The notes beneath the pieces are model-generated. The model saw only the letters and a program-made list of their open reading frames with translations. It did not search any database and had not been told where the DNA came from. A program made the position numbers and the translations under genes. This document shows, piece by piece, positions 35,402 through 44,700 of a stretch of 64,000 bases of DNA; the stretch's first letter is position 1, and every line of letters starts with the position of its first letter. The stretch is taken from positions 1 through 64,000 of the forward strand of contig NZ_LMMA01000001.1 of NCBI RefSeq assembly GCF_001422725.1, written 5' to 3'. The stretch is from Flavobacterium sp. Leaf82 (GTDB lineage Bacteria; Bacteroidota; Bacteroidia; Flavobacteriales; Flavobacteriaceae).

Positions 35402-35812
35402 ATGTTTGATAAAGTCAAAAAAAACGGAACAGAACTTCTAGGAAAAACGAATAGAATTGTAGAAGGAACTTCGATAGTAGGAGATATTGTATCAAAGGCA
35501 GATTTTAGATTAGATGGAGAGTTAATAGGAAACTTTACTTCTCAGGGAAAACTGGTAATAGGAGTATCCGGAATTGTAAAAGGTGAAATTGTTTGTAATA
35601 ATGCTGATATAGAAGGAGAGTTTCAGGGTAAAATAAAGGTATTAGAAGTCCTTAATATAAAAGCAACAGCGCGTATTCATGGAGAAGTAGCTGTTGGAAA
35701 ACTGTCTATAGAACCGGGAGCTGATTTTACAGCTACCTGTACTATGCTTACAAATAATAAAGAAGTAACTGTAAAAGATGGAAAAGGAGCCGAACAAAAA
35801 CAGAAGGAATAA
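35402..35812 (+). CDS. Bactofilin
   Basis: 136-residue polymer-forming cytoskeletal protein. The central right-handed beta-helix (about 20-115) is built from short repeats such as GDIVSKADFRLDGELIGN and GIVKGEIVCNNADIEGEFQG. Flexible charged tails lie at both ends. Bactofilins form membrane-associated filaments that position cell-wall or motility machinery. It begins 2 bp after sprE and overlaps the atpZ start by 35 bp, so transcription and probably translation are coupled through this junction. Confidence 0.93.
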   Translation: MFDKVKKNGTELLGKTNRIVEGTSIVGDIVSKADFRLDGELIGNFTSQGKLVIGVSGIVKGEIVCNNADIEGEFQGKIKVLEVLNIKATARIHGEVAVGKLSIEPGADFTATCTMLTNNKEVTVKDGKGAEQKQKE

Positions 35813-36005
35813 ATGGTTGCCATTAATTAATATTCCTGTTCAAATGGGAATAATTATTTTTTTATTCTCTTATTTCGGTAGTTGGCTGGATGAAAATCAT
35901 CCCAGTCCAAAAGTGTATTACAACACAATTTTTGTAATGCTTGGTGTTGGGCTTGCTCTATATAATGTAATTCGTCAGGTTAACGATATCAATAAAACAA
36001 AGTAA
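35778..36005 (+). CDS. AtpZ/AtpI-type ATP synthase accessory protein
   Basis: 75 residues with two transmembrane helices (INIPVQMGIIIFLFSYFGSW and VYYNTIFVMLGVGLALYNVI), the AtpZ/AtpI layout (putative F0F1-ATPase subunit, DUF and family members help c-ring assembly or ion supply). Located at the head of the F-type ATP synthase genes. Its start lies inside the bactofilin 3' end; this long overlap is normal for coupled genes. Confidence 0.82.
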   Translation: MEKEPNKNRRNKWLPLINIPVQMGIIIFLFSYFGSWLDENHPSPKVYYNTIFVMLGVGLALYNVIRQVNDINKTK

Positions 36006-36061
36006 TTTATGTTTTAAAGCATCTTTAAATAAATGTTGCATCTTTGCAAAAAATATTTCAA

Positions 36062-36454
36062 ATGCTTTTAAAAAATTACAAACCTATTCTCCATTTATTC
36101 ATTTTTGCTTTGGCGGCTTATATTTTGCACAAAGCAGCTTTTTTAGTTTTAGAGTTAAATACTCAAAACTTTTATTATAGTATAGAATTTTTGTATTTGA
36201 TTTTCTTTGGACTTTCTGCTTTGTTATACCTTATATTATTGATAGTAAAAAAGAAGAATTTTGAAATTATTGGTATGGCATTCTTATTCGGGACATTTAC
36301 ACAAATGCTATTAGGATATTTAATTTTAAGACCAATTCTCGAAAATAAATCCGAAGAGGTTATGGTTGAAAAAGTCAGTTTTTTTATAACATTTATTTTA
36401 TTTTTGTTATTTGAGACGCTTTTAACTGTCCGATTATTAAATGAAAAGCGTTAA
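36062..36454 (+). CDS. Four-helix membrane protein in AtpI position
   Basis: About 130 residues from ATG 36062 with four hydrophobic helices separated by short basic loops. I believe it corresponds to a Bacteroidota family of unknown function (DUF6168-like) at the position where atpI usually sits, so a role in assembling the c-ring is an inference from place only. A TTG 18 bp upstream could also start the frame, but it lies inside a near-promoter word (CATCTTTG). Confidence 0.65.
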   Translation: MLLKNYKPILHLFIFALAAYILHKAAFLVLELNTQNFYYSIEFLYLIFFGLSALLYLILLIVKKKNFEIIGMAFLFGTFTQMLLGYLILRPILENKSEEVMVEKVSFFITFILFLLFETLLTVRLLNEKR

Positions 36455-36522
36455 AATAAGGATTCTGTAAAACAAGGTTCAAAAATAATTTTTCATATCC
36501 TTTTGAATATTAATAAAAAATG

Positions 36523-36530
36523 TACCTTTG
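36523..36530 (+). promoter_or_regulatory. Promoter of the atpBEFHAG operon
   Basis: TACCTTTG (-7) with TTTG at 36502-36505 (-33) and 17-bp spacing: the best promoter match in the window. The atpB ATG is 44 bp downstream, which implies an A-rich leader. Confidence 0.8.
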
Positions 36531-36573
36531 CACCAAATTTTAGAAACGTAAAAAAATAAGATTTTTAACAGAT

Positions 36574-37743
36574 ATGGTGATTTCAAACAAACCGCTCAAT
36601 TTTATTCTTGCAGCTTTAGTAGCTTGTTCTCCAGTAATGAGTTTTGCAAATTCAGAGAATGACTCAACGCATGTACAGACAGAGACTGCTCATGAAGAGA
36701 AAGTAATTTCACATAATGCTCCTGTAGAAGGTGAGCATGAAGCTCTTGATCCAAAAGCAAAAGTGGATGCTTTTATTGATCATCACTTACAAGATTCTCA
36801 TGATTTTGTTTTCTTTTCAGATGAAAAGGAAAATAAACATTATGGTTTTCCATTACCTGTAATACTTATTGACGGAGGATTGAAAATTTTCTCTTCTTCA
36901 AAATTACACCACGGTGAAGAAGTTGCAGAAGTTGATGGAAATTTCTACAAACTAGTTCACGGTAAAATTTACAAAACAGATGCTGCCGGTACTATTACTT
37001 TTAATGAGCACGGACATCCTGAAAACGAAAAGCCATTAGATTTTTCTATTACAAAAAATGTAGTGTCAATGCTTTTTGTTGCCGTACTATTATTTATAAT
37101 GTTTACAGGTTTAGCAAAATCATATAAAAAAGAACCAATCCCAACTGGATTTGGAAGAGTATTAGAACCGCTTATTATTTTCATCAGAGATGAAATTGCT
37201 GTTCCAAATATTGGTGAGAAAAAATACAGAAAATATATGGGTTACTTATTAACCGTATTTTTCTTTGTGTGGTTGTTAAACTTATTAGGTATGACTCCAC
37301 TAGGAATTAATGTTACAGGAAATATTGCAATTACAGTTTGTTTAGCAGCATTTACTTTTATCATTACACAATTCAGTGCAAACAAAGATTATTGGGGACA
37401 CATTTTTTGGATGCCGGGAGTTCCTGTACCAATGAAAATTATTTTAGCTCCAATTGAAATCTTAGGAACACTAACAAAACCGTTTGCATTATTAATTCGT
37501 TTGTATGCAAATATTACTGCAGGTCACGTAGTAATTATGAGTTTGATCGCAATGATCTTTGTAGGTAAAAATTTAGCTGCAGATTTGCCAATCTCTATGG
37601 GATTAACATTATTTATTTCGGTTATCGAAGTTTTAGTTGCATTTTTACAGGCGTTCATTTTCACAATGTTATCATCATTGTTTATTGGTATGGCTGTTCA
37701 GGATCATGATCATCACCACGCTGATGAGAATGTAATTATCTAA
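36574..37743 (+). CDS. atpB: ATP synthase F0 subunit a
   Basis: 389-residue proton-channel subunit. An N-terminal signal-like helix (FILAALVACSPVMSFA) and a ~140-residue His/Glu-rich extracytoplasmic extension, usual for Bacteroidota, precede about six membrane helices. The essential arginine is in LLIRLYANITAGHV near residue 311. A histidine-rich tail (HDHHHADE) closes the protein. First gene of the atpBEFHAG series. Confidence 0.95.
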   Translation: MVISNKPLNFILAALVACSPVMSFANSENDSTHVQTETAHEEKVISHNAPVEGEHEALDPKAKVDAFIDHHLQDSHDFVFFSDEKENKHYGFPLPVILIDGGLKIFSSSKLHHGEEVAEVDGNFYKLVHGKIYKTDAAGTITFNEHGHPENEKPLDFSITKNVVSMLFVAVLLFIMFTGLAKSYKKEPIPTGFGRVLEPLIIFIRDEIAVPNIGEKKYRKYMGYLLTVFFFVWLLNLLGMTPLGINVTGNIAITVCLAAFTFIITQFSANKDYWGHIFWMPGVPVPMKIILAPIEILGTLTKPFALLIRLYANITAGHVVIMSLIAMIFVGKNLAADLPISMGLTLFISVIEVLVAFLQAFIFTMLSSLFIGMAVQDHDHHHADENVII

Positions 37744-37776
37744 TTTAGAAGTTTAATTTTATATATATAAATAGTT

Positions 37777-37974
37777 ATGGGAACAATTCCAACTTTAGTA
37801 GGTGCTGGATTAGTAGTAATCGGAGCAGGTTTAGGTTTAGGTAAAATCGGTGGATCTGCTATGGACGCTATTGCTCGTCAGCCAGAAGCTGCTGGTAAAA
37901 TTCAAACTGCGATGATTATTATCGCGGCTTTATTAGAAGGTTTAGCATTTGCTGCTTTAATCTTAGGAAAATAA
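37777..37974 (+). CDS. atpE: ATP synthase F0 subunit c
   Basis: 65-residue hairpin proteolipid with two transmembrane helices, the polar loop ARQPEA near residue 35, and the proton-carrying glutamate in LLEGLAFAALIL near residue 54. Glycine-rich first helix (GAGLVVIGAGLGLGKIGG) as in proton-type rings. A strong 16-bp hairpin follows directly at 37987-38023. Confidence 0.97.
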   Translation: MGTIPTLVGAGLVVIGAGLGLGKIGGSAMDAIARQPEAAGKIQTAMIIIAALLEGLAFAALILGK

Positions 37975-37986
37975 TAAAGAGAGAAA

Positions 37987-38023
37987 TAACAACATCTTTA
38001 ACGGTTGGTTAAAGGTGTTGTTA
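37987..38023 (+). promoter_or_regulatory. Hairpin between atpE and atpF
   Basis: TAACAACATCTTTAAC pairs with GTTAAAGGTGTTGTTA (16 bp, one T-G wobble) with loop GGTTG. It lacks a good T-run, so it is more likely an mRNA 3'-end stabiliser or partial attenuator than a full terminator. Confidence 0.6.
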
Positions 38024-38063
38024 CTTTTAAAAAAAGAAATTAAATATTTAATATAGTTATAAA

Positions 38064-38564
38064 ATGGATAAGTTAATTAACGATTTTTCATTCGGTTTAT
38101 TCTTTTGGCAAGCTTTAATCTTGTTGGTTTTAATTTTGCTTTTAGTAAAATTTGCCTGGAAACCAATTATGGAATCTATTACTGCAAGAGAAGAGGGTAT
38201 TAAAAATGCATTACTTTCTGCTGAAAATGCAAAGAGAGAAATGGAAAACTTACAAGCTGACAATCAAAGAATTTTGAATGAAGCTCGTGCAGAACGTGAC
38301 GCGATGCTTAAAGAAGCTCGTGAAATGAAAGAGAAAATGATTGCTGATTCTAAAAACGAAGCACAAGAAGTTGGTCAAAAAATGATCGAGCAAGCTAAAG
38401 CGGCTATCGAAAGTGAAAAGAATGCTGCTATGGCTGAATTGAAATTACAAGTTTCAACTTTATCATTAAGCATTGCTGAAAAATTGTTGAAAGAAGAATT
38501 ATCTAACAAAGAATCTCAAACTAAATTAGTAGAGAAAATGTTAGGTGACGTAAAGTTAAACTAA
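38064..38564 (+). CDS. atpF: ATP synthase F0 subunit b
   Basis: 166 residues: one N-terminal membrane helix (LFFWQALILLVLILLLVKFAW) followed by a long charged coiled coil (30-160) that forms the peripheral stalk. Length and layout typical. Confidence 0.95.
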   Translation: MDKLINDFSFGLFFWQALILLVLILLLVKFAWKPIMESITAREEGIKNALLSAENAKREMENLQADNQRILNEARAERDAMLKEAREMKEKMIADSKNEAQEVGQKMIEQAKAAIESEKNAAMAELKLQVSTLSLSIAEKLLKEELSNKESQTKLVEKMLGDVKLN

Positions 38565-38568
38565 GATT

Positions 38569-39102
38569 ATGGCAAGTACAAGAGCAGCAATTCGTTATGC
38601 AAAAGCAATTCTGGACTTAGCAAACTCTAAAGGTGTTGCCGAAGCAGTTAATAACGATATGAAGTCAATTGCTGCGGCAATTGAATCAAATGAAGAATTG
38701 AGTACCTTTATCCAAAATCCAACTACAAAAGTTGAAGTTAAGGAAAGTGCTCTTTTAGAAGTTTTTGCAGATGTAAATGGCGTAACCAAAGGTTTGTTTC
38801 ATTTATTATTTGAAAACAAAAGATTCGAAATTCTGGAAGCAATTGCTTTAGAATATAAAAAATTATTTGATGAAAGTAATGGAGTTGAAGTAGCAAAAGT
38901 TACAACAGCAATTGCAATGGATGCAGCATTAGAAGCTAAAGTTTTAGCGAAAGTAGCTACATTATCAGATAAAAAAGTAACAATAGAAAATATCGTAGAT
39001 CCATCAATCATTGGAGGATTTATTTTAAGAATAGGTGATCAACAATACAATGCATCTGTTGCAAACAGATTGCAGGTATTAAAAAGAGAGTTAAGTAATT
39101 AG
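38569..39102 (+). CDS. atpH: ATP synthase F1 subunit delta
   Basis: 177-residue stalk subunit (OSCP-like) with IRYAKAILDLA near residue 8 and the C-terminal signature DPSIIGGFILRIGDQQYNAS near residue 143. Four base pairs after atpF. Confidence 0.95.
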   Translation: MASTRAAIRYAKAILDLANSKGVAEAVNNDMKSIAAAIESNEELSTFIQNPTTKVEVKESALLEVFADVNGVTKGLFHLLFENKRFEILEAIALEYKKLFDESNGVEVAKVTTAIAMDAALEAKVLAKVATLSDKKVTIENIVDPSIIGGFILRIGDQQYNASVANRLQVLKRELSN

Positions 39103-39140
39103 TTTTATTACACATAAAAGTGTCTAAATTATAAATTAAG

Positions 39141-40718
39141 ATGGCGGAAATCAAACCTGCTGAAATTTCAGCAATATTAAGAAAGCAAGTAGAAGGTTTT
39201 GAATCTGGTGCTACGCTAGAAGAAGTAGGAACAGTACTTCAAGTTGGAGACGGTATTGCTCGTATTTACGGGCTATCGAATGTACAATATGGTGAGTTAG
39301 TTGAATTTGATAACGGACTTGAAGCTATTGTATTGAACCTTGAAGAAGACAATGTTGGTGTGGTACTTTTAGGACCATCAACTGGAATCAAAGAAGGATC
39401 AACAGCAAAAAGAACACAACGTATTGCATCTCTTAAAGTAGGTGAGCAAATGGTAGGACGTGTAGTAAACACTCTTGGTTTTCCTATTGATGGAAAAGGA
39501 CCAATTGGTGGAGACTTATACGAAATGCCTTTAGAAAGAAAAGCACCTGGTGTTATCTTCCGTCAGCCAGTAACTGAGCCATTACAAACAGGAGTAAAAG
39601 CAGTAGATGCTATGATCCCGGTTGGTCGTGGACAACGTGAGCTTGTAATTGGTGACCGTCAAACAGGTAAATCAACTGTTTGTATCGATACAATCTTAAA
39701 TCAAAAAGAATTTTACGATGCAGGAAAACCTGTATTCTGTATATATGTTGCAATTGGGCAAAAAGCTTCTACTGTAGCAGGAATCGCTAAAATGTTAGAA
39801 GAAAAAGGTGCAATGGCTTATACAGTTATTGTTGCAGCTAATGCTTCAGACCCAGCTCCAATGCAAGTTTATGCTCCTTTCGCAGGTGCTGCAATTGGAG
39901 AATACTTTAGAGATTCAGGTCGTCCTGCACTTATTGTGTATGATGATTTATCTAAGCAAGCTGTTGCTTACCGTGAGGTTTCTCTTTTATTAAGAAGACC
40001 ACCGGGACGTGAGGCATATCCTGGAGACGTTTTCTACTTACACTCTCGTTTATTAGAGCGTGCTTGTAAAGTAATTGCTGATGACGGAATTGCTAAAAAC
40101 ATGAACGATTTACCAGATTCTATCAAGTCTATCGTAAAAGGTGGTGGTTCATTGACTGCATTGCCAATTATTGAAACTCAGGCTGGTGACGTTTCTGCAT
40201 ATATTCCAACAAACGTAATCTCGATTACTGATGGTCAGATTTTCCTTGATGGAGATTTGTTCAACTCAGGAGTTCGTCCTGCTATTAACGTAGGTATCTC
40301 TGTATCTCGTGTTGGAGGTAATGCTCAGATTAAATCTATGAAAAAAGTTTCTGGAACTTTAAAATTAGACCAGGCTCAATTCCGTGAATTAGAGGCTTTC
40401 GCTAAATTTGGTTCTGACTTAGATTCAGTTACTTTAAACGTAATTGAAAAAGGTAGAAGAAACGTTGAGATCTTGAAACAAGGTTTAAATGATCCTTACA
40501 CTGTAGAAAATCAAGTTGCTATTATTTACGCTGGTTCTAAAAACTTATTAAGAAACGTTCCTGTAAATAAAGTAAAAGAGTTTGAAGCTGATTTCTTAGC
40601 TTACTTAAACAGTAAACATAAAGATACGCTTAACGCTTTGAAAGCTGGTAAATTAGATGACAACATTACTGATGTTATCGAAAAAGCAGCAAAAGAAATT
40701 TCAGCAAAATATAACTAA
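39141..40718 (+). CDS. atpA: ATP synthase F1 subunit alpha
   Basis: 525-residue non-catalytic nucleotide-binding subunit. The P-loop GDRQTGKST is near residue 172, the family signature [13 protein letters not shown] near residue 383 and the arginine finger region is in the same segment. Followed by a 90-bp spacer with alternative hairpins before atpG. Confidence 0.97.
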   Translation: MAEIKPAEISAILRKQVEGFESGATLEEVGTVLQVGDGIARIYGLSNVQYGELVEFDNGLEAIVLNLEEDNVGVVLLGPSTGIKEGSTAKRTQRIASLKVGEQMVGRVVNTLGFPIDGKGPIGGDLYEMPLERKAPGVIFRQPVTEPLQTGVKAVDAMIPVGRGQRELVIGDRQTGKSTVCIDTILNQKEFYDAGKPVFCIYVAIGQKASTVAGIAKMLEEKGAMAYTVIVAANASDPAPMQVYAPFAGAAIGEYFRDSGRPALIVYDDLSKQAVAYREVSLLLRRPPGREAYPGDVFYLHSRLLERACKVIADDGIAKNMNDLPDSIKSIVKGGGSLTALPIIETQAGDVSAYIPTNVISITDGQIFLDGDLFNSGVRPAINVGISVSRVGGNAQIKSMKKVSGTLKLDQAQFRELEAFAKFGSDLDSVTLNVIEKGRRNVEILKQGLNDPYTVENQVAIIYAGSKNLLRNVPVNKVKEFEADFLAYLNSKHKDTLNALKAGKLDDNITDVIEKAAKEISAKYN

Positions 40719-40734
40719 TAAGATAATTCGTAAA

Positions 40735-40801
40735 TTAGATAATTAGAAAATGTGTTATCATTATTCTAATTATCTAATTTTCAAATTGTCACATTTTCTA
40801 A
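40735..40801 (+). promoter_or_regulatory. Mutually exclusive hairpins between atpA and atpG
   Basis: TTAGATAATTAGAA (40735-40748) can pair with TTCTAATTATCTAA (40764-40777). The overlapping TTAGAAAATGTG (40743-40754) can instead pair with CACATTTTCTAA (40790-40801), which ends 7 nt before the atpG start. Only one of the two can form at a time. Confidence 0.5.
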
Positions 40802-40808
40802 TTAATAG

Positions 40809-41669
40809 ATGGCAAATTTAAAGGAAATCCGTAATAGAATTACTTCCGTTTCATCGACGATGCAAATTACATCGGCAATGAAAATGGTTTCTGCTGCAAA
40901 GCTTAAGAAAGCACAAGATGCAATCACTGCAATGCGTCCTTATGCCGAGAAATTAACGGAGTTGTTGCAAAACCTTTCTGCTACACTTGATGGTGAAGTC
41001 GGAGGAGATTATACAACACAACGTGAAGTAAAAAAAGTATTGCTTGTTGCAATAACTTCGAATAGGGGTTTATGCGGGGCATTTAATACAAATATTATTA
41101 AGGAGGTTAAAAATCGTTCTGCATTTTACGCTGGAAAACAAGTTGATGTTTTCCCTATTGGTAAAAAAGGAAATGACGTACTATGTAAATCTTTTAAAGT
41201 TCATGGTCACCATAATGCAATTTTCGATCATTTAACTTTTGAAAATGTTGCCGGGATTGCTGATAACTTAACTCAAAAGTTTTTATCTGGTGAATACGAC
41301 AGAATCGAATTGATTTACAATCAGTTTAAAAATGCTGCAACACAAATCGTTCAAACAGAACAATTTTTACCGTTAGCGCCAATTAAATCTGATGTACCGG
41401 TTTCTACTGGAGATTATATTTTCGAGCCTTCAAAAGAAGAGATTGTGTTGACTTTGATTCCTAAATCATTAAAAACACAATTATACAAAGGTATTCGTGA
41501 TTCATTTGCTTCAGAACACGGAGCGCGTATGACAGCAATGCACAAAGCAACTGACAACGCAACGGAATTAAGAAACCAATTGAAATTGACTTACAATAAA
41601 GCACGTCAGGCATCTATTACTAACGAGATCCTTGAGATCGTTGGTGGAGCAGAAGCTTTGAACGGATAA
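40809..41669 (+). CDS. atpG: ATP synthase F1 subunit gamma
   Basis: 286-residue central rotor shaft. N-terminal helix NLKEIRNRITSVSSTMQITSAM and C-terminal helix with ARQASITNEILEIVGGAEAL are the family hallmarks. Last gene of the operon here; atpD (beta) and atpC (epsilon) do not follow. Confidence 0.96.
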   Translation: MANLKEIRNRITSVSSTMQITSAMKMVSAAKLKKAQDAITAMRPYAEKLTELLQNLSATLDGEVGGDYTTQREVKKVLLVAITSNRGLCGAFNTNIIKEVKNRSAFYAGKQVDVFPIGKKGNDVLCKSFKVHGHHNAIFDHLTFENVAGIADNLTQKFLSGEYDRIELIYNQFKNAATQIVQTEQFLPLAPIKSDVPVSTGDYIFEPSKEEIVLTLIPKSLKTQLYKGIRDSFASEHGARMTAMHKATDNATELRNQLKLTYNKARQASITNEILEIVGGAEALNG

Positions 41670-41685
41670 TTATTTCAAGACATAT

Positions 41686-41722
41686 AAAAAAGCCCCGACA
41701 AGTAATTGTCGGGGCTTTTTTT
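41686..41722. terminator. Bidirectional terminator after atpG
   Basis: AAAAAAGCCCCGACAA / TTGTCGGGGCTTTTTTT with loop GTAA. It also ends the minus-strand giant gene. A near-copy lies at 48918-48952 on the far side of that gene. Confidence 0.9.
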
Positions 41723-41737
41723 ATGGAGAAATTTTAC

Positions 41738-44700
41738 TTATCTGTAAAGGGTAAAATGTCCAACAAACTCTCTGTCATCTTTAAGATCGTTTAATTTTAT
41801 TACATACCAGTAATCACCAGTTGGTAATTCAGTATTATTGTATTTTCCGTCCCATTTTTCACCAAATTTATAGTTGCCAATTATACGATTGTATCGGTCA
41901 AAAATAGTGAATGTCAGATTTTTATAATTTACAGCACATCCCGGTCCCCAATTATCGTTGATTCCGTCGCCATTAGGAGTGAAATTATTAGGGATGCAAA
42001 GATCAATGTATTCAAAATATTTTGAAGACGTTGCCGTACATCCATTTTTATCTGTTACGGTTACGGTGTAAATTCCTGATTTATATATTAAAAAATTACT
42101 CGTTAAGTCGTAATATTCTTCATTAAATGCATATTTATATTGCCCGTGCCCACCTGTAGCTGTCGCGACAATTTCATTTAATTCGCCATTATTTAGTGTT
42201 AGGATTAAAGGTTGAATATCCTCAATATTGAATACCAATGTTGAGTGCTCGCAACCATTCGTATATCTTGCTTTAATAGTATGTAAGCCGGATTCAAGGT
42301 TTGTAAATACATTACTAGTTTGATAAGTATTACTATTATCTATTGCATAATCAATATCATCAGGATTGATGTTATTCTCAGTAATCGAAATAGTCACTGA
42401 ATTTGTTGCTGCATTATTGAAACAATCATAAAAGACTTGAGCTTGAGGTTTGAATATAACAGCATTTTCCATTCTTACTTCAACTTCAGTTAAACAATGA
42501 GCATCTTTAATAAATACCGTATGTTTTTTGCCACCGGAAAGGTCTGTAAAATCAGATTGTGTTCCTGAAATATATGTATAAGGGCCATCCGGATTATTAA
42601 GACTTACACTGTAGGGTGGAGTTCCTCCAAAAATGGCAATGCTAAATGCACCATCTTTATCTCCGTCGCAAATTTCCTGGAAAACAGGATCTATAACTTT
42701 CGCATGCAAAATTTCAGGTTCTTTAATTTCTAATATTAGTGGTTCATTCGCGAAACATCCTGATTCATCCTGAGCTAAAATTTTATAAGTACCGGGAACT
42801 AAATTATCGAATATAAAATTATGACTAAACTGGGATAAGTTTGGAGAAATAGCATATTTAATAATTCCTGTACCGCCACTTGATGTAACTTTAATTTTGC
42901 CATCATTAGCACTATTACAAGTTACATGAGTCACACTACCATAAAAGAGAAGAGGCTTGGGTTCATTAATCATGAAATCGTTTTGAGCCGTACATCCTGA
43001 TATATTATCAATTACAGTAAATGTGTATTTTCCTGCCGGTAAATTTGTATATGAAATATTATTACCTGTTTTAAAGAATTGTAATTCTGATACAGTTGGA
43101 AATAATTTATAGCTGTAATTCTCAGATGCTATAAAGTTATCTATACTGTAAGTTATCGAACCAGTATTTTCATCATTACACGTTATATCCATATGTGATT
43201 GTACAGTTACACTAATTTGTGGTTCTTTTATTATGTCAATAGATTTTGTAATGAAACATTTTGTAGTATTATCTGTTGCTTTTATAAGGTATTTTTTTGG
43301 TAATAATCTTGTAAAAACACCTATAGTATTTGCAGGAGCAATCCCAACAGGACTTATAATTTCATAAGTGTAAGAAGAACCAGCTAATGAGCCAACTACA
43401 TTGTTTACAGTAACTGTGGCAATACCATCAGGTGTATTACAATAAATAGGAGTTATTGAAATATCTAAATCTTTTGGCGGATTATATCCGGGAACAAATA
43501 TATTCCCGGTAACTTTACAACCATTTTTATCTTCAACGATATAGTTTATTGTTTGTTCGGAATTTACAGTAAAAGTGTTTTTTGTAGTGGAAAAAGAAAT
43601 TCCATTGTCAAAACTATAGCTATATAATTCATTTTCTTTAGTTGGAATAAGAGTAACAACAGCATCAAGTAATTTGTTATCAGGGCTACATCTAAAAGGT
43701 GTTAAAACAGTTTTTATTTCTGGAGCTTTTAATTTAGTTATAGAAAATTGCTTGATCTCAAAACATTTCGAAACTTTGCTTTCAAAACGTATCCAGATAT
43801 TAGTTACTCCTACAGGAATAGTATATCCCGACAAATCTGATGTTGGAATTGCATTAATAAGTGTTGGGTTTTGAGCATCTGATAAACTGGTATAAAAAAG
43901 AATTTCTAAATCGTCGAGCAAATTAGGATATTCTGGAATGGTATTGATTTCAGATGTCATGTTTTTGACTTCCTCCAGCAGATTTAATGTACTTTCGGTT
44001 TTACCGTCTGATCCAAATTCACAAAGATTTGTAATTACGTAATCGTTTGCCTGAATATTGGGATATATTATTAATTTGATTGACGCGATATTATCACAGT
44101 AACCAATAGCACTAACTCTAACAAAAACAGTATGTTCGTACGGATTTAGATTTTGCCAATTTTCGGGATCAATTATAGCGTTCGTATTTTTTTGTGCGTC
44201 ATTTTTAGTTGGATAATATTTAAAATTAACATTTGTCGCATTAGAAATGCTGAGTTCTACAGTAGTTAAATCAAAATTTGTTTTTCCGTCATTGTCTGAT
44301 TCATCACATTTTAAAATCTCCGGTTGTATCGTACTCACAGGAACTTTTTTATTAATCGAGAAATTAATGCCTACAACAGAGAAACATCCCGTATTATCCT
44401 TTTTGTCAATACGTGCATAAATAGTATGAGAATCTGAATTAATTCCGGATAATATCTCCGCTTCTGTAAAAGTATAGTTTAGATTGTTAACTGTATTTCC
44501 GTTTCCGTCAGCTGCGTCAAGTCGGTTTTTATAATAGGTAAAAAGATATAAATTTTCAAGATTGGATTCTCCTGTAATTATTCGATTTTTAAAAACATTT
44601 AAATCAGGAATAACATATTCACCATCCAGTTTTCCATCTGTCTCATCACAAACTTCCTGAAATATACCCTGTGCTTTCGGAGTGTTGTAAATCGTGACAC

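Noticed and set aside
36044..36061. TTG start at 36044 for the AtpI-position gene
   Set aside because: The codon is part of a near-consensus promoter word; ATG 36062 is preferred.
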